Of a stretch of 64,000 nt of DNA, positions 27,394-36,633 are shown piece after piece. The position numbers were made by a program, and so were the translations under genes. How positions within the stretch are numbered: the stretch's first letter is position 1; every line of letters begins with the position of its first letter. The stretch covers positions 251,929 to 315,928 of the forward strand of contig NZ_LT706963.1 in the NCBI RefSeq assembly GCF_900155535.1. Reading direction: 5' to 3'. The notes beneath the pieces are model-generated. The model made no database searches, was not told where the DNA came from, and was given only the letters and a program-made list of their open reading frames with translations. This DNA comes from Corynebacterium urinipleomorphum (lineage in GTDB: Bacteria > Actinomycetota > Actinomycetes > Mycobacteriales > Mycobacteriaceae).

Positions 27394-28479
27394 TTATTCT
27401 CGTTGTTTTCCGAACAGTAGGTGCATCGCGCCGTATTGGTGGGTGGTGTTCGCCGCGGGCCTCCCCCTGGGGGATACCCATACTGGGGTTCCTGCCCTGA
27501 TCTCTACCCGGCCGCGGTTGTTGCGGTGGGGATCATCGTCGTTGGTGCGGTTGTGGTACCTGCACACCACCGACAGGTTGTCCATGTTTGTCTGACCACC
27601 CTTGGACCAGGCGGTGACGTGGTGGACCTCGCAGTTATCCGCGGCATGCCGGCACCCCGGCACAGGACACGTTGTGAGTGTTGCTCGGGCCAGGTCACGC
27701 TGCTTGGTGTTAGCGAACCGTTTCGTGTCGTACAGGTTCACCGCACCCGCCTGCGGATGGAAGATCGCTACTTCCAGATCCTCACCATGGAACCGGGCCA
27801 AATACTCCGCACCGGTCATGGTGGTGCCGTCAGATAGTCCCAGGATGGTGTCGTTGCCCTCACCACGCAGAATCCTCGTGTGGTCTGCTAGCGGGACTAC
27901 TACCAGTGGGCGGGGTACAGCATCAGCTACACCACCCTCACCGCGCAGAATGTCGGTCAGTGCTTCATACATTTGCGGGCCTGCCGGACGACCCGGATCC
28001 AGATTCCGGCGCAAGGCGTACTCGAGGGCGGCGATGAAACTAGCGTCACCCGTGGCGGTAAAGGAACGTGTCCCTTTCTTCGGTGTGCTGAACCGGACCG
28101 TGGACACCGGGGCGGGTGTGTCCTGATCGGGATCGGGGATGATCGTCTTCGCACGCCGCTTCAAGGTGTTGTAGTCACCACGCACGGACAATAAGGCAAG
28201 CCGTAGCCGCCACGTCTCACTTGCCGGTGTGACTGCTTTGAGTTGGTTTTCGATCAACACCAACTGATCCAGAGACTTCCCCGTCTCCCTAGCGATCCGG
28301 ATGGCATGCGCTTGCTTCCGGGTGAACCTCGTCGGGCCGAAGTAGACGGTGTGGACACGCTCCCACTCATCAACAGTGGTCGGTTTGACGCCGGCATCAC
28401 GAGCAGCCTGACGGTCAAACCCAGCCAGGACATCCAAAGGACTCGTGATCGAGCCGAGGAAAGCGTCAAACGTGTTCAT
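27394..28479 (-). CDS. DUF222 / HNH endonuclease domain protein
   Basis: 361 residues from ATG 28477-28479 (MNTFDAFLGS); upstream in-frame codons lack family similarity. Residues about 30-260 form the DUF222 region; the C-terminal HNH nuclease motif is CPVPGC...NCEVHHVTAW...NLSVVCRYHNRTND near residues 283-325, with the CxxxxC/HH/N/H metal and catalytic pattern intact. These proteins are abundant and often multicopy in actinobacteria and lie in variable loci; some are linked to mobile introns or 13E12 repeats. Role here unknown. Confidence 0.85.
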   Translation of the reverse strand: MNTFDAFLGSITSPLDVLAGFDRQAARDAGVKPTTVDEWERVHTVYFGPTRFTRKQAHAIRIARETGKSLDQLVLIENQLKAVTPASETWRLRLALLSVRGDYNTLKRRAKTIIPDPDQDTPAPVSTVRFSTPKKGTRSFTATGDASFIAALEYALRRNLDPGRPAGPQMYEALTDILRGEGGVADAVPRPLVVVPLADHTRILRGEGNDTILGLSDGTTMTGAEYLARFHGEDLEVAIFHPQAGAVNLYDTKRFANTKQRDLARATLTTCPVPGCRHAADNCEVHHVTAWSKGGQTNMDNLSVVCRYHNRTNDDDPHRNNRGRVEIRAGTPVWVSPRGRPAANTTHQYGAMHLLFGKQRE

Positions 28480-28692
28480 GCCCCACACGCTAAAACCCGG
28501 CAACCACGAACGAAAGGGCACGGCCCGAAACCTGTGGATAACCGTCGACTCCGCCGGAGTTATCCACAACCCCCGGTTCCATCACACTTTGAAACCGCCC
28601 TCTGACGTGCGCAAAAGGGCGGTTCCATCCATCGCGAAGAAAATCTAGCGGGCGCGACCGGCGAGGTGCTCGGTGTCGACGGCGCTTGAAAG

Positions 28693-30285
28693 CTATTTGT
28701 TGCCGGGATTCCAGGTGGGGCGGTCAAGGGCCGGGGCATCGGCGCGGACAAAGGAGTCGCCGATAAGGGCGGGGCCGAAGGTGGTGTTCCACGAGCGGCC
28801 CAGGTCGTCGATCCAGACGGACCATGCGTGGGTGCCGGTTTTGCGGAACTCGTAGTGGGCAGGGATGTTCAGGTTGTTGAGCTTTGCACGCAGGTCGTGG
28901 GTGCAGGCATTGGTCGCGGCCTCGATGACTCCGCCTTCAACGGTGGTGGTCAGCGATCCGGAGGAGGCCTGTGCGAAGTCCTGTCCTTTGCTCATGCGGT
29001 AGCCGATCATGTCCGACTGGGATCCGGTGCCGGAGCCGTTGGAGATGTAGATGGCCTTGTCGCGCAGCTTCTCGGCGTTGACCAAAGCGTCGTTGTGGCG
29101 GTTGTAGGGGCTGCCCATGGGGCCCCAGATGTGGGCGGGGGTCACGGAAGTGTAGTCGGATTTTCGAGCTGCGCGGTTCACGGTGAGGGCAGTGAACGCC
29201 CAAGGCAACGGAGTAGACGTTGCGGCGCAGCCAGAGAAGGAGCCGACGGCGGTGAATTGGTCGGGGAAGTGCTCGGCGAGAAGGAGGGAAGAGGTGCCGG
29301 ACATGGAGAATCCGAGAACACCGCGTTTGTCGTTAGCGCCGAGTTCGTGCTCCACGGCGGGTGGAAGCTCCTTGCCCAGGAATGTGCTCCACTTCTGTTC
29401 GCCCTTGAAATACGGAGACTTCTGCTTCAGGGTTTCGCCGTCGGTGAGCCAGTCGACGTAGTAGGAGAATGCGCCCTCCATGGGGATGACCACGTTGACG
29501 CCTTTGCCCCTGTAGAAATCTTGAGCTCCTCCAGTGGAGATCCAGTCGCCGTCCTGCTCGGCGCCGCCTGCGCCGTTGAGCATGTAGAGCGTCGGTGCAT
29601 TCGAAACCGGGTTTCCATCGCGGTCGGTGGCGCGGATGAGAGCGACGGGGATGTCGCGTTTCATCGATTCGGAGTAGACGTACCAGCCTTCGACACCCTC
29701 GGTGCCGTACCAAGCCTGGGTTGCGCCGGTGTCGCCGTAAATCTTCTTAGGGGCATCGGACGGGCCGGTCATTTTCCGCATTTTCGCGCGGGAAGCTATA
29801 TCGTTGCGGTCCGGTTTGTTTCCTCCGAGGTCAGGAACCTCCTGGGCGCGGGCTTCGATCGTCGGGTCAACAGGAGCTGGCTGGCTCAGTGTAGCGACTG
29901 CCCCATCGACCTCAGAGGGGGAGGCTGGGAGGGGCGCGGCGCCGTCGTCAAGCGAGGCTTCCTCGTAGGCGACGTCGGCCGCGACGTCAGCATCAGCAGT
30001 GGCGTCCACAATCGGATCGCCGTAGAGAATGTCGGAGTAGTCGTCGGCTACGGCGTCTTCTTCGGAGAGATCAGCGTCCGCGGCTTCGGCGTCCTCGGCG
30101 AACTCGTAGCTTTCGGCATCGGCTGCGGGGTTGATGGGGGCGGCGTCGCCGACTCTGGGGGAGTTCGCCGCAACGCGGTCAGCTGTCGTGTTCTCGCGCT
30201 TGTCTGCGGCGTTGACGATGGAGAAAGATCCTGCGGCGACGGCGATCGCGGCAACGGCAGCGAGGGCGGGGCGGGAAAACTTCAT
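28693..30285 (-). CDS. cmt: Secreted mycolyltransferase with acidic N-terminal extension
   Basis: 530 residues, about 150 more than its neighbour paralogue. Signal peptide ends near NAA (about 27). Residues about 52-150 are a low-complexity, strongly acidic segment (runs such as EDAEAADADLSEEDAVADD). The catalytic antigen-85-like domain (about 185-500) has S327 in GFSMSGTSSLLL and the His in GTHAWSVW near 495. It closely resembles the 381-aa paralogue in GAGGAEQDGDW and VVIPMEGAFSYYVDW. Divergent from lpd. Confidence 0.92.
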   Translation of the reverse strand: MKFSRPALAAVAAIAVAAGSFSIVNAADKRENTTADRVAANSPRVGDAAPINPAADAESYEFAEDAEAADADLSEEDAVADDYSDILYGDPIVDATADADVAADVAYEEASLDDGAAPLPASPSEVDGAVATLSQPAPVDPTIEARAQEVPDLGGNKPDRNDIASRAKMRKMTGPSDAPKKIYGDTGATQAWYGTEGVEGWYVYSESMKRDIPVALIRATDRDGNPVSNAPTLYMLNGAGGAEQDGDWISTGGAQDFYRGKGVNVVIPMEGAFSYYVDWLTDGETLKQKSPYFKGEQKWSTFLGKELPPAVEHELGANDKRGVLGFSMSGTSSLLLAEHFPDQFTAVGSFSGCAATSTPLPWAFTALTVNRAARKSDYTSVTPAHIWGPMGSPYNRHNDALVNAEKLRDKAIYISNGSGTGSQSDMIGYRMSKGQDFAQASSGSLTTTVEGGVIEAATNACTHDLRAKLNNLNIPAHYEFRKTGTHAWSVWIDDLGRSWNTTFGPALIGDSFVRADAPALDRPTWNPGNK

Positions 30286-30415
30286 TGTGATGATCCTTCG
30301 CGGCGTTTGAACGGTGATGTAAAGAGACTGCGTTAATCATGCCAAAAGCTGGCCGAGTTTGAGGTGCAAAGAACCGTCGCAGCGGTTTGTCGCGAGCACA
30401 CGTATCCTAGTGGTC

Positions 30416-31828
30416 GTGGCTAATGAACATTTTGACGTTGTAGTACTCGGCGCTGGCCCTGGTGGTTACGTCGCCGCAATTCGCGCAGCCCAGCTAGGCA
30501 AAAAGGTTGCGGTTGTAGAGAAGCAGTATTGGGGCGGTGTGTGCCTGAACGTGGGCTGCATCCCGTCGAAGTCGTTGATCAAGAACGCTGAAGTGGCGCA
30601 CATTTTCAACCACGAGGCGAAGACGTTCGGCATCAAGGGTGATGTGTCGTTCGAGTACGGTGACGCGCACAAGCGTTCCCGCAAGGTCTCGGAGAAGATC
30701 GTCGGCGGCGTCCACTACTTGATGAAGAAGAACAAGATCACGGAGATCAACGGTCTCGGTTCTTTCAAGGACGCGAAGACGCTGGAGATCACCGAGGGCG
30801 ACGACAAGGGTAAGACTGTCACGTTCGACGATTGCATTATCGCGACCGGTTCTGTGGTGAAGACGCTGCCGGGCATTGAGCTGTCGGACAACGTCGTCTC
30901 CTACGAGGAGCAGATCCTCAACCCGGAGGCCCCGGAGAAGATGGTCATCGTCGGTGCGGGCGCGATCGGCATGGAGTTCGCGTACGTGCTGTCCAACTAC
31001 GGTGTGGATGTCACGGTCGTGGAGTTCATGGACCGCGTTCTGCCGAACGAGGACAAGGACGTGTCTAAGGAGATCACCAAGGCGTACAAGAAGCTCGGCG
31101 TGAAGGTTCTCACGGGCCACGCGACGACGGCTGTGCGCGACAACGGCGATTCCGTTGAGGTGGACATCCAGAAGAAGGGTTCCGACGACACGGAGACGAT
31201 CACGGTGGACCGCGTCATGGTGGCTGTTGGCTTCCAGCCGCGCACCGAGGGCTTCGGTTTGGAGAACACGGGCGTGGAGCTCACGGAGCGTGGCGCGATC
31301 GCGGTCGATGAGCGCATGCGCACCAACGTCGACGGCATTTACGCTATCGGTGATGTCACTGCGAAGCTGCAGCTCGCGCACGTCGCTGAGGCGCAGGGCA
31401 TCGTTGCGGCCGAGACGATCGCGGACGCTGAGACGATGGAGCTCGGCGACTACCAGATGATGCCGCGCGCGACGTTCTGCAACCCGCAGGTCGCGTCCAT
31501 GGGTTACACCGAGGAGCAGGCTCGCGAGAAGTTCGCGGACAAGGACATCAAGGTGGCTACCTTCCCGTTCTCCGCGAACGGTAAGGCGCTGGGTCTGGCG
31601 GAGTCCCAGGGCTTCGGCAAGCTGATCGTCGACGGTGAGTACGGCGAGATTCTCGGTGCTCACCTGGTCGGCGCGAATGTGTCCGAGCTTCTCCCGGAGA
31701 TCAACCTGGCGCAGCGCTTCGATCTCACCGCCGGCGAGATCGCGCGCAACGTGCACATTCACCCGACGCTGTCGGAGGTGCTCAAGGAGATCGCCCACGG
31801 CGTCGAGGGCCACATGATCAACCTGTAG
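30416..31828 (+). CDS. lpd: Dihydrolipoamide dehydrogenase (E3)
   Basis: 470 residues from GTG 30416 ([17 protein letters not shown]). FAD-binding GAGPGG near residue 12; the redox disulfide [13 protein letters not shown] near 41-53; NAD-binding [10 protein letters not shown] near 185; the FAD-binding AIGDVT near 310; and the catalytic C-terminal HIHPTLSE (His-x4-Glu) near 445. E3 of pyruvate and 2-oxoglutarate dehydrogenase complexes. Its sequence agrees closely with what I recall of C. glutamicum Lpd. A terminator follows. Confidence 0.97.
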   Translation: MANEHFDVVVLGAGPGGYVAAIRAAQLGKKVAVVEKQYWGGVCLNVGCIPSKSLIKNAEVAHIFNHEAKTFGIKGDVSFEYGDAHKRSRKVSEKIVGGVHYLMKKNKITEINGLGSFKDAKTLEITEGDDKGKTVTFDDCIIATGSVVKTLPGIELSDNVVSYEEQILNPEAPEKMVIVGAGAIGMEFAYVLSNYGVDVTVVEFMDRVLPNEDKDVSKEITKAYKKLGVKVLTGHATTAVRDNGDSVEVDIQKKGSDDTETITVDRVMVAVGFQPRTEGFGLENTGVELTERGAIAVDERMRTNVDGIYAIGDVTAKLQLAHVAEAQGIVAAETIADAETMELGDYQMMPRATFCNPQVASMGYTEEQAREKFADKDIKVATFPFSANGKALGLAESQGFGKLIVDGEYGEILGAHLVGANVSELLPEINLAQRFDLTAGEIARNVHIHPTLSEVLKEIAHGVEGHMINL

Positions 31829-31835
31829 CGCTTTC

Positions 31836-31846
31836 GCTTATCGACG
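31836..31846 (-). repeat. CGTCGATAAGC motif, copy 12 (intergenic)
   Basis: Minus-strand copy between the lpd stop codon and its terminator hairpin, 5 bases before the stem. Confidence 0.9.
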
Positions 31847-31851
31847 ACTCG

Positions 31852-31882
31852 TGCCCCGAGCTTCCCAACTCGGGGCACTTTC
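31852..31882 (+). terminator. Rho-independent terminator of lpd
   Basis: TGCCCCGAG (31852-31860) pairs with CTCGGGGCA (31869-31877), followed by CTTTCG. It may serve both lpd and the convergent SRPBCC gene. Confidence 0.8.
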
Positions 31883-31980
31883 GCGTGTCTGGCTGCTTGT
31901 GCGGCAGAAAGATGCACCCCTGCGGCAGTCCGGGTGTGGACGACCGCAGGGGTGCAGTGTGTAGGGGAGGGGGAGCTTAG

Positions 31981-32457
31981 CTAGCTCTTCTGCGTCGGGT
32001 TGTCGGTGCCGTCGAGAGCGGAAGCGAGAGCTGCGAGGGACTCTTCCATGGCAGCGTCGTCGAAGTTCTCGGACATCTTGCGCACTGCGTCGGACTCGAT
32101 CTCGCTGCGGTCGTAGGTCAGGGTGACGGAGGTGCGGTCGTTGCCCTCGGAAGCGAGCTCGTAGAGCCACTTCGCGCCGACCTCGACATCGGCGGTGAGG
32201 TTCTTCAGGTTCTGCCAGCCGATGACCTTGTTCTCCTGGAACGCAAAGACCTCATTGCGGGTCTGGTAGTCGCCGTCCTCCTTGGTCATGTTCATGACGA
32301 AGATGTCGCCGACCTTCTCCAGCTTCGCGTCGGTGTCGGCGGAGACGACCATGCCGGAGTTGTCTGTCTCGGCGTGGCGGGACGGGTCGGAGAGAAGAGC
32401 GAAGATGTCGTTGGCGGATGCGTCGATAACACGGGTTGCGGAATTCGTATCAGTCAT
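31981..32457 (-). CDS. SRPBCC (START-like) family protein
   Basis: 158 residues from ATG 32455-32457. The opening TRVIDASANDIFALLSDPSRH is typical for polyketide-cyclase/START-like SRPBCC proteins, with a later hydrophobic-pocket strand KWLYELASEG and a C-terminal helix KMSENFDDAAMEESLAALA. Binds a hydrophobic ligand in other family members; role here unknown. It occupies the position upstream of sdhC where C. glutamicum carries the regulator gene ramB. Confidence 0.78.
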   Translation of the reverse strand: MTDTNSATRVIDASANDIFALLSDPSRHAETDNSGMVVSADTDAKLEKVGDIFVMNMTKEDGDYQTRNEVFAFQENKVIGWQNLKNLTADVEVGAKWLYELASEGNDRTSVTLTYDRSEIESDAVRKMSENFDDAAMEESLAALASALDGTDNPTQKS

Positions 32458-32775
32458 GGGGTCCACTGTAACGAAGTGTGGCAGATTGCGAGCGTGGGCA
32501 GATAAGGGTGAACTAACAAACCAAAGTTCGACACCCTTCGGGGTGGTGATTGTGCCGCGGGTCAGGTGAAGCGGGTGCAGGTGCGCTATTTCACATTCCG
32601 GGGAGGGGGTGGGCGTCGAAAAGCTGGTGCTGATGTGAACTGGGGTGTTGATGGCGCGTTGCTGCTTTGGTGCACCCGATGCCGCTTGTGCGCAGCTTGC
32701 GAGGGGGTGGACTCCTTCGTCGAGTAGTGAGGAACCTTCGGTTAACCGTAAAGTTGAATCGACACTGGAGGTGCC
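32458..32775 (+). promoter_or_regulatory. sdhCAB upstream region
   Basis: 318 bases without a gene between divergent SRPBCC and sdhC. A weak GlxR-like match GGTGC-GCTATT-TCACA sits at 32580-32595 (second half-site perfect, first half two mismatches). GlxR control of sdhCAB is known in C. glutamicum. No convincing -35/-10 pair seen. Confidence 0.4.
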
Positions 32776-33534
32776 ATGACTGTTCAACATGCAGATCGTG
32801 ACGCAATTCGTCACGGCAAAATCACTGAGGAGCCGCTCCGCGAACGGCCCGGAGTGCCCACGTGGGCACTCAAACTCACAATGGCCGTCACCGGCCTGAT
32901 TTTCTTCTTGTTCGTCATCGGCCACATGGTCGGTAACCTCAAGATCTTCATGCCCGACCACGGCAGGACCGCCGCTATCGACGAGTACGGCACGTTCCTG
33001 CGCGAGATGGGCCAGCCCCTTTTCCCCGGTAGCTCTCTGCTGTGGATTATCCGCATCGTTCTTCTTGCCTGCCTGGTGCTCCACATCTGGGGCGCATTCG
33101 CCCTGAAGGCCCGTTCGAGCAAGTCCCGCGGCAAGTTCCGCCGCACCAACCTGATGGGCGGCCTGCAGTCCACCGCTGCACGCTGGATGATCGTCACCGG
33201 CGTCATCCTGCTGCTGTTCATCATCTTCCACCTGCTCGACCTGACTATCGGTGAGGTCGTCGCGTCCGAGGCCTTCACCCACGGCGCAGTGAAGAACAAC
33301 CTGCTGGCCACCTTCGACCCCGCGCGTTGGCCGGTGACGCTGTTCTACGTCATCGCGATGATCGCACTGTTCATGCACCTCACCCACGGTGTTTACCTAG
33401 CGGTCTCCGACTTGGGCTGGTTGGGTAAGCGCGGCAACGCCATCATGGTCGTGCTTGCGTACTGGATCCCGGCCATCGTGGTCATCGGCAACATTGTGAT
33501 GCCTTTGGCGATCGCATTCGGAATGGTTTCTTAG
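32776..33534 (+). CDS. sdhC: Succinate dehydrogenase cytochrome b subunit
   Basis: 252 residues with five hydrophobic segments (about 35-57, 92-112, 140-160, 185-203, 218-240), the layout of single-subunit di-heme cytochrome b anchors that replace SdhC+SdhD. His residues inside the segments (VIGHMVGNLK, LVLHIWGAFA, IIFHLLDLT, MHLTHGVYL) can ligate the hemes. Anchors SdhAB and passes electrons to menaquinone. RBS GGAGG lies 7 bases before the ATG. Confidence 0.93.
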   Translation: MTVQHADRDAIRHGKITEEPLRERPGVPTWALKLTMAVTGLIFFLFVIGHMVGNLKIFMPDHGRTAAIDEYGTFLREMGQPLFPGSSLLWIIRIVLLACLVLHIWGAFALKARSSKSRGKFRRTNLMGGLQSTAARWMIVTGVILLLFIIFHLLDLTIGEVVASEAFTHGAVKNNLLATFDPARWPVTLFYVIAMIALFMHLTHGVYLAVSDLGWLGKRGNAIMVVLAYWIPAIVVIGNIVMPLAIAFGMVS

Positions 33535-33554
33535 GAACGGCTGGAGGAACGTCA

Positions 33555-35726
33555 ATGACTACTGCACACAACGCGGGCAACGAGAAGCCGGAGAAGGCTC
33601 CCGCTAACGGCGTGGACGGCAAAGAAGCCCCGCGCTCCCAGACCGCTCCGAAGAGCGTCGACCAGAAGGCGAACGTGAAGCAGGCCACTCAGACCGCCGA
33701 CAAAGCTAAGCCGATGAGTGACCAGGCAGCTAAGGACGGCGACAAGGACTTCACCAACCCGAAGTCCAAGGCCGCCGGTGTTGTTCCGGGCAACATCCTG
33801 GAGAACAACGAGCCCAAGGGCATCCCGATGCGTGACATGTGGACCTACCAGAAGGACCACATGGAGCTCGTCTCCCCGCTCAACCGCCGCAAGTTCACCG
33901 TCATCGTCGTCGGCACCGGCCTGTCTGGCGGTGCGGCTGCCGCGGCGCTGGGCGAGCTCGGCTACAACGTGAAGAACTTCACCTACCACGACGCTCCGCG
34001 CCGTGCGCACTCCATCGCTGCTCAGGGTGGCGTGAACTCCGCCCGCGGCAAGAAGATGGACAACGACGGCGCGTACCGCCACACCAAGGACACCGTCAAA
34101 GGCGGCGACTACCGCTGCCGCGAGTCCGACTGCTGGCGTCTGGCTGTCGAGTCGGTCCGCGTCATCGACCACATGAACGCAATCGGCGCCCCCTTCGCGC
34201 GCGAGTACGGCGGCGCACTGGCCACCCGTTCGTTCGGTGGTGTGCAGGTGTCCCGCACCTACTACACCCGTGGTCAAACAGGTCAGCAGCTCCAGCTGTC
34301 CACGGCATCGGCGCTCCAGCGTCAGATCCACCTGGGCAACGTGGAGATCTTCACCCACAATGACCTGGTCGACTTCATCATCACTGAGAAAGACGGCAAG
34401 AAGCGTTGCGAGGGCATTGTCACCCGCAACCTGATCACCGGTGAGCTGGTGCCGTTCACCGGCCACGCTGTGGTTCTGGCCACCGGCGGATACGGCAACG
34501 TGTACCACAAGACCACCCTGGCGAAGAACTCCAACGCCTCGGCCATCATGCGCGCCTACGAGCACGGCGCCTACCTGGCTTCCCCGGCGTTCGTGCAGTT
34601 CCACCCGACGGGTCTGCCGGTCAACGCCAAGTGGCAAGCGAAGACGACGCTGATGTCGGAGTCCCTGCGTAACGACGGTCGTGTGTGGGTCCCGAAGCAG
34701 CAGGGCGACGACCGAAATCCGGCGGACATTCCGGAGGAGGAGCGCGACTACTTCCTGGAGCGCCGCTACCCGGCCTTCGGTAACCTCGTCCCGCGTGACG
34801 TTGCTTCCCGCGCGATCTCTAAGGAGATCAACGCCGGCCGCGGCATCGGCCCGCTGAACAACGCTGCTTACCTGGACTTCTCCGATGCCATCGAGCGCTT
34901 GGGCAAGGACACCATCAAGGAGCGTTACTCCAACCTGTTCGAGATGTACGAGGACTCCATCGGTGAGGACCCGTACGAGGTGCCCATGCGCATCGCTCCG
35001 ACCGTCCACTTCACCATGGGCGGCCTGTGGACCGACTTCAACGAGATGACGTCCATCGACGGCCTGTTCGCCGCCGGCGAGTGCTCGTGGACCTACCACG
35101 GCGCGAACCGCCTTGGCGCGAACTCGCTGCTGTCCGCGTCCGTGGACGGCTGGTTCACCCTCCCGTTCACCGTCCCGAACTTCCTCGCCGGCCACCTCAA
35201 CGAAGAGGTCCTGAGCCTGGAATCCCCGGAGGTCGCAGCTGCCGTCAACCGCTCCCAGGAGCTGATCAACCGTCTGATGAACATCAACGGTGCCGATCCG
35301 CACGGTCCGGACTACTACCATGAGCAGCTCGGTGCGATTCTCTACGAATCCTGCGGTGTCTCCCGCAACGTCGAGCTGATGGAGAAGGGCCTGAAGAACG
35401 TCCGCGCCCTGCGCGAGGATTTCTGGGCCAACGTGAACATCCCGGGTGACGCGATGGACATGAACCAGACCCTGGAGAACGCGATCCGCGTCGCGGACTA
35501 CATCAACCTGGGCGAGCTCATGATCATCGACGCTCTCGACCGCGACGAGTCCTGCGGTGCGCACTACCGCGAGGACCACCTCTCCGAGGACGGCGAGGCA
35601 GAGCGCGACGACGAGAACTGGTGCTTCGTCTCCGCATGGGAGCCGGCTGGCAAGGAGCAGTTCATCCGCCATGCTGAGCCCCTGTACTTCGATTCGATTC
35701 CGCTGATGACAAGGAACTACAAGTAA
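33555..35726 (+). CDS. sdhA: Succinate dehydrogenase flavoprotein subunit
   Basis: 723 residues. The start at 33555 has a strong RBS (GGAGGAACGTCA). The first ~70 residues are hydrophilic and low-complexity (Lys, Ala, Asn, Gln, Asp) and are absent from usual SdhA of about 670 residues; an in-frame ATG at 33714 would remove most of this. Then FAD-binding VVGTGLSGGAAAAALGELG (about 117), the flavin-linked His region HSIAAQGGVNSARG, the active-site FVQFHPTGLP, and Arg/His motifs HGANRLGANSLL. Couples succinate oxidation to the quinone pool. Confidence 0.95.
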   Translation: MTTAHNAGNEKPEKAPANGVDGKEAPRSQTAPKSVDQKANVKQATQTADKAKPMSDQAAKDGDKDFTNPKSKAAGVVPGNILENNEPKGIPMRDMWTYQKDHMELVSPLNRRKFTVIVVGTGLSGGAAAAALGELGYNVKNFTYHDAPRRAHSIAAQGGVNSARGKKMDNDGAYRHTKDTVKGGDYRCRESDCWRLAVESVRVIDHMNAIGAPFAREYGGALATRSFGGVQVSRTYYTRGQTGQQLQLSTASALQRQIHLGNVEIFTHNDLVDFIITEKDGKKRCEGIVTRNLITGELVPFTGHAVVLATGGYGNVYHKTTLAKNSNASAIMRAYEHGAYLASPAFVQFHPTGLPVNAKWQAKTTLMSESLRNDGRVWVPKQQGDDRNPADIPEEERDYFLERRYPAFGNLVPRDVASRAISKEINAGRGIGPLNNAAYLDFSDAIERLGKDTIKERYSNLFEMYEDSIGEDPYEVPMRIAPTVHFTMGGLWTDFNEMTSIDGLFAAGECSWTYHGANRLGANSLLSASVDGWFTLPFTVPNFLAGHLNEEVLSLESPEVAAAVNRSQELINRLMNINGADPHGPDYYHEQLGAILYESCGVSRNVELMEKGLKNVRALREDFWANVNIPGDAMDMNQTLENAIRVADYINLGELMIIDALDRDESCGAHYREDHLSEDGEAERDDENWCFVSAWEPAGKEQFIRHAEPLYFDSIPLMTRNYK

Positions 35727-36475
35727 TGAAACTGACACTTGAGATCTGGCGTCAGGCCGGACCCGACACCGAGGGCAACTTCGAGACCGTTCAGGTCGAC
35801 GACGCTGTCGAGCAGATGTCGATCCTGGAGTTGCTGGACCACGTCAACAACGCCCGCGTCGAGGCAGGCGAGGAGCCGTTCTCCTTCGCCTCCGACTGCC
35901 GCGAGGGCATCTGCGGCACCTGCGGTGTCTCGGTCAACGGCCGCCCGCACGGCGCCGGCCAGAACACCACCGCCTGCCTGCAGCGCCTGTTCAACTACAA
36001 GGACGGCGACACTCTGCGCATCGAGCCGTTCCGCTCCGCAGCCTTCCCGGTGATCAAGGACCTCACCGTGGACCGCTCGGCGCTGGACCGCGTGATGCAG
36101 CAGGGCGGCTACGTCTCGCTCCAGGCGGGCACCGCTCCGGATGCCGACACCCTGCACGTCAACCACGAGACCGCCGAGAAGGCTCTGGACTTCGCTGCCT
36201 GCATCGGCTGCGGCGCCTGCGTCGCGGCGTGCCCGAACGGTGCCGCGCACCTGTTCACCGGTGCGAAGCTGAGCCACCTCAAGCTTTTGCCGCTGGGCAA
36301 GGAGGAGCGCGGCAAGCGCGCACGCCAGATGGTCGACGAGCTGGAGACCAACTTCGGCCACTGCACCCTCTACGGCGAGTGCGCGGATGTCTGCCCGGCG
36401 GGCATTCCGCTGGAGGCCGTCGGCGCGATCAACAAGGAGCGCGCACGCGCTGCCTTCCGCGGTAAGGACGACTAG
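35726..36475 (+). CDS. sdhB: Succinate dehydrogenase iron-sulfur subunit
   Basis: 249 residues. The start overlaps the sdhA stop by one base (TAATG). [2Fe-2S] ligands are in DCREGICGTCGV near residues 58-68 with a further Cys in TTACLQRL; [4Fe-4S]/[3Fe-4S] ligands in CIGCGACVAACPNG near 156-168 and GECADVCPAGIP near 219. Relays electrons from SdhA FAD to the heme/quinone anchor. Confidence 0.96.
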   Translation: MKLTLEIWRQAGPDTEGNFETVQVDDAVEQMSILELLDHVNNARVEAGEEPFSFASDCREGICGTCGVSVNGRPHGAGQNTTACLQRLFNYKDGDTLRIEPFRSAAFPVIKDLTVDRSALDRVMQQGGYVSLQAGTAPDADTLHVNHETAEKALDFAACIGCGACVAACPNGAAHLFTGAKLSHLKLLPLGKEERGKRARQMVDELETNFGHCTLYGECADVCPAGIPLEAVGAINKERARAAFRGKDD

Positions 36476-36555
36476 GCACAGCCAAGCGCGCGCCACGGCG
36501 GGCCCGCCCCACAGCGGGTCCGCGGCGGTCGCCGCACAAGGTGGGCTAGCCGGGG

Positions 36556-36582
36556 TTGTGCCCGGCAAGACCTGCCTATAAT
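36556..36582 (+). promoter_or_regulatory. Promoter of the small membrane protein gene
   Basis: A perfect TATAAT (36577-36582) with TTGTGC (36556-36561) and a short 15-base spacer, 52 bases upstream of the ATG at 36634. Best-looking -10 in the window. Confidence 0.6.
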
Positions 36583-36633
36583 GAGAGAAAACACTTCACG
36601 GGCACACCCGCACAAGGAAAGAGAGACAGTTCC

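Noticed and set aside
27138..27500. Plus-strand open frame of 120 codons opposite the HNH gene end
   Set aside because: No domain, RBS or coding signature; overlaps the better-supported HNH gene.
33552..35738. A 728-codon open frame antisense to almost the whole of sdhA
   Set aside because: It mirrors sdhA codon bias (GC-rich third positions); no RBS and no protein features. Same for antisense frames at 9642-11756, 657-2111 and 30494-31813.
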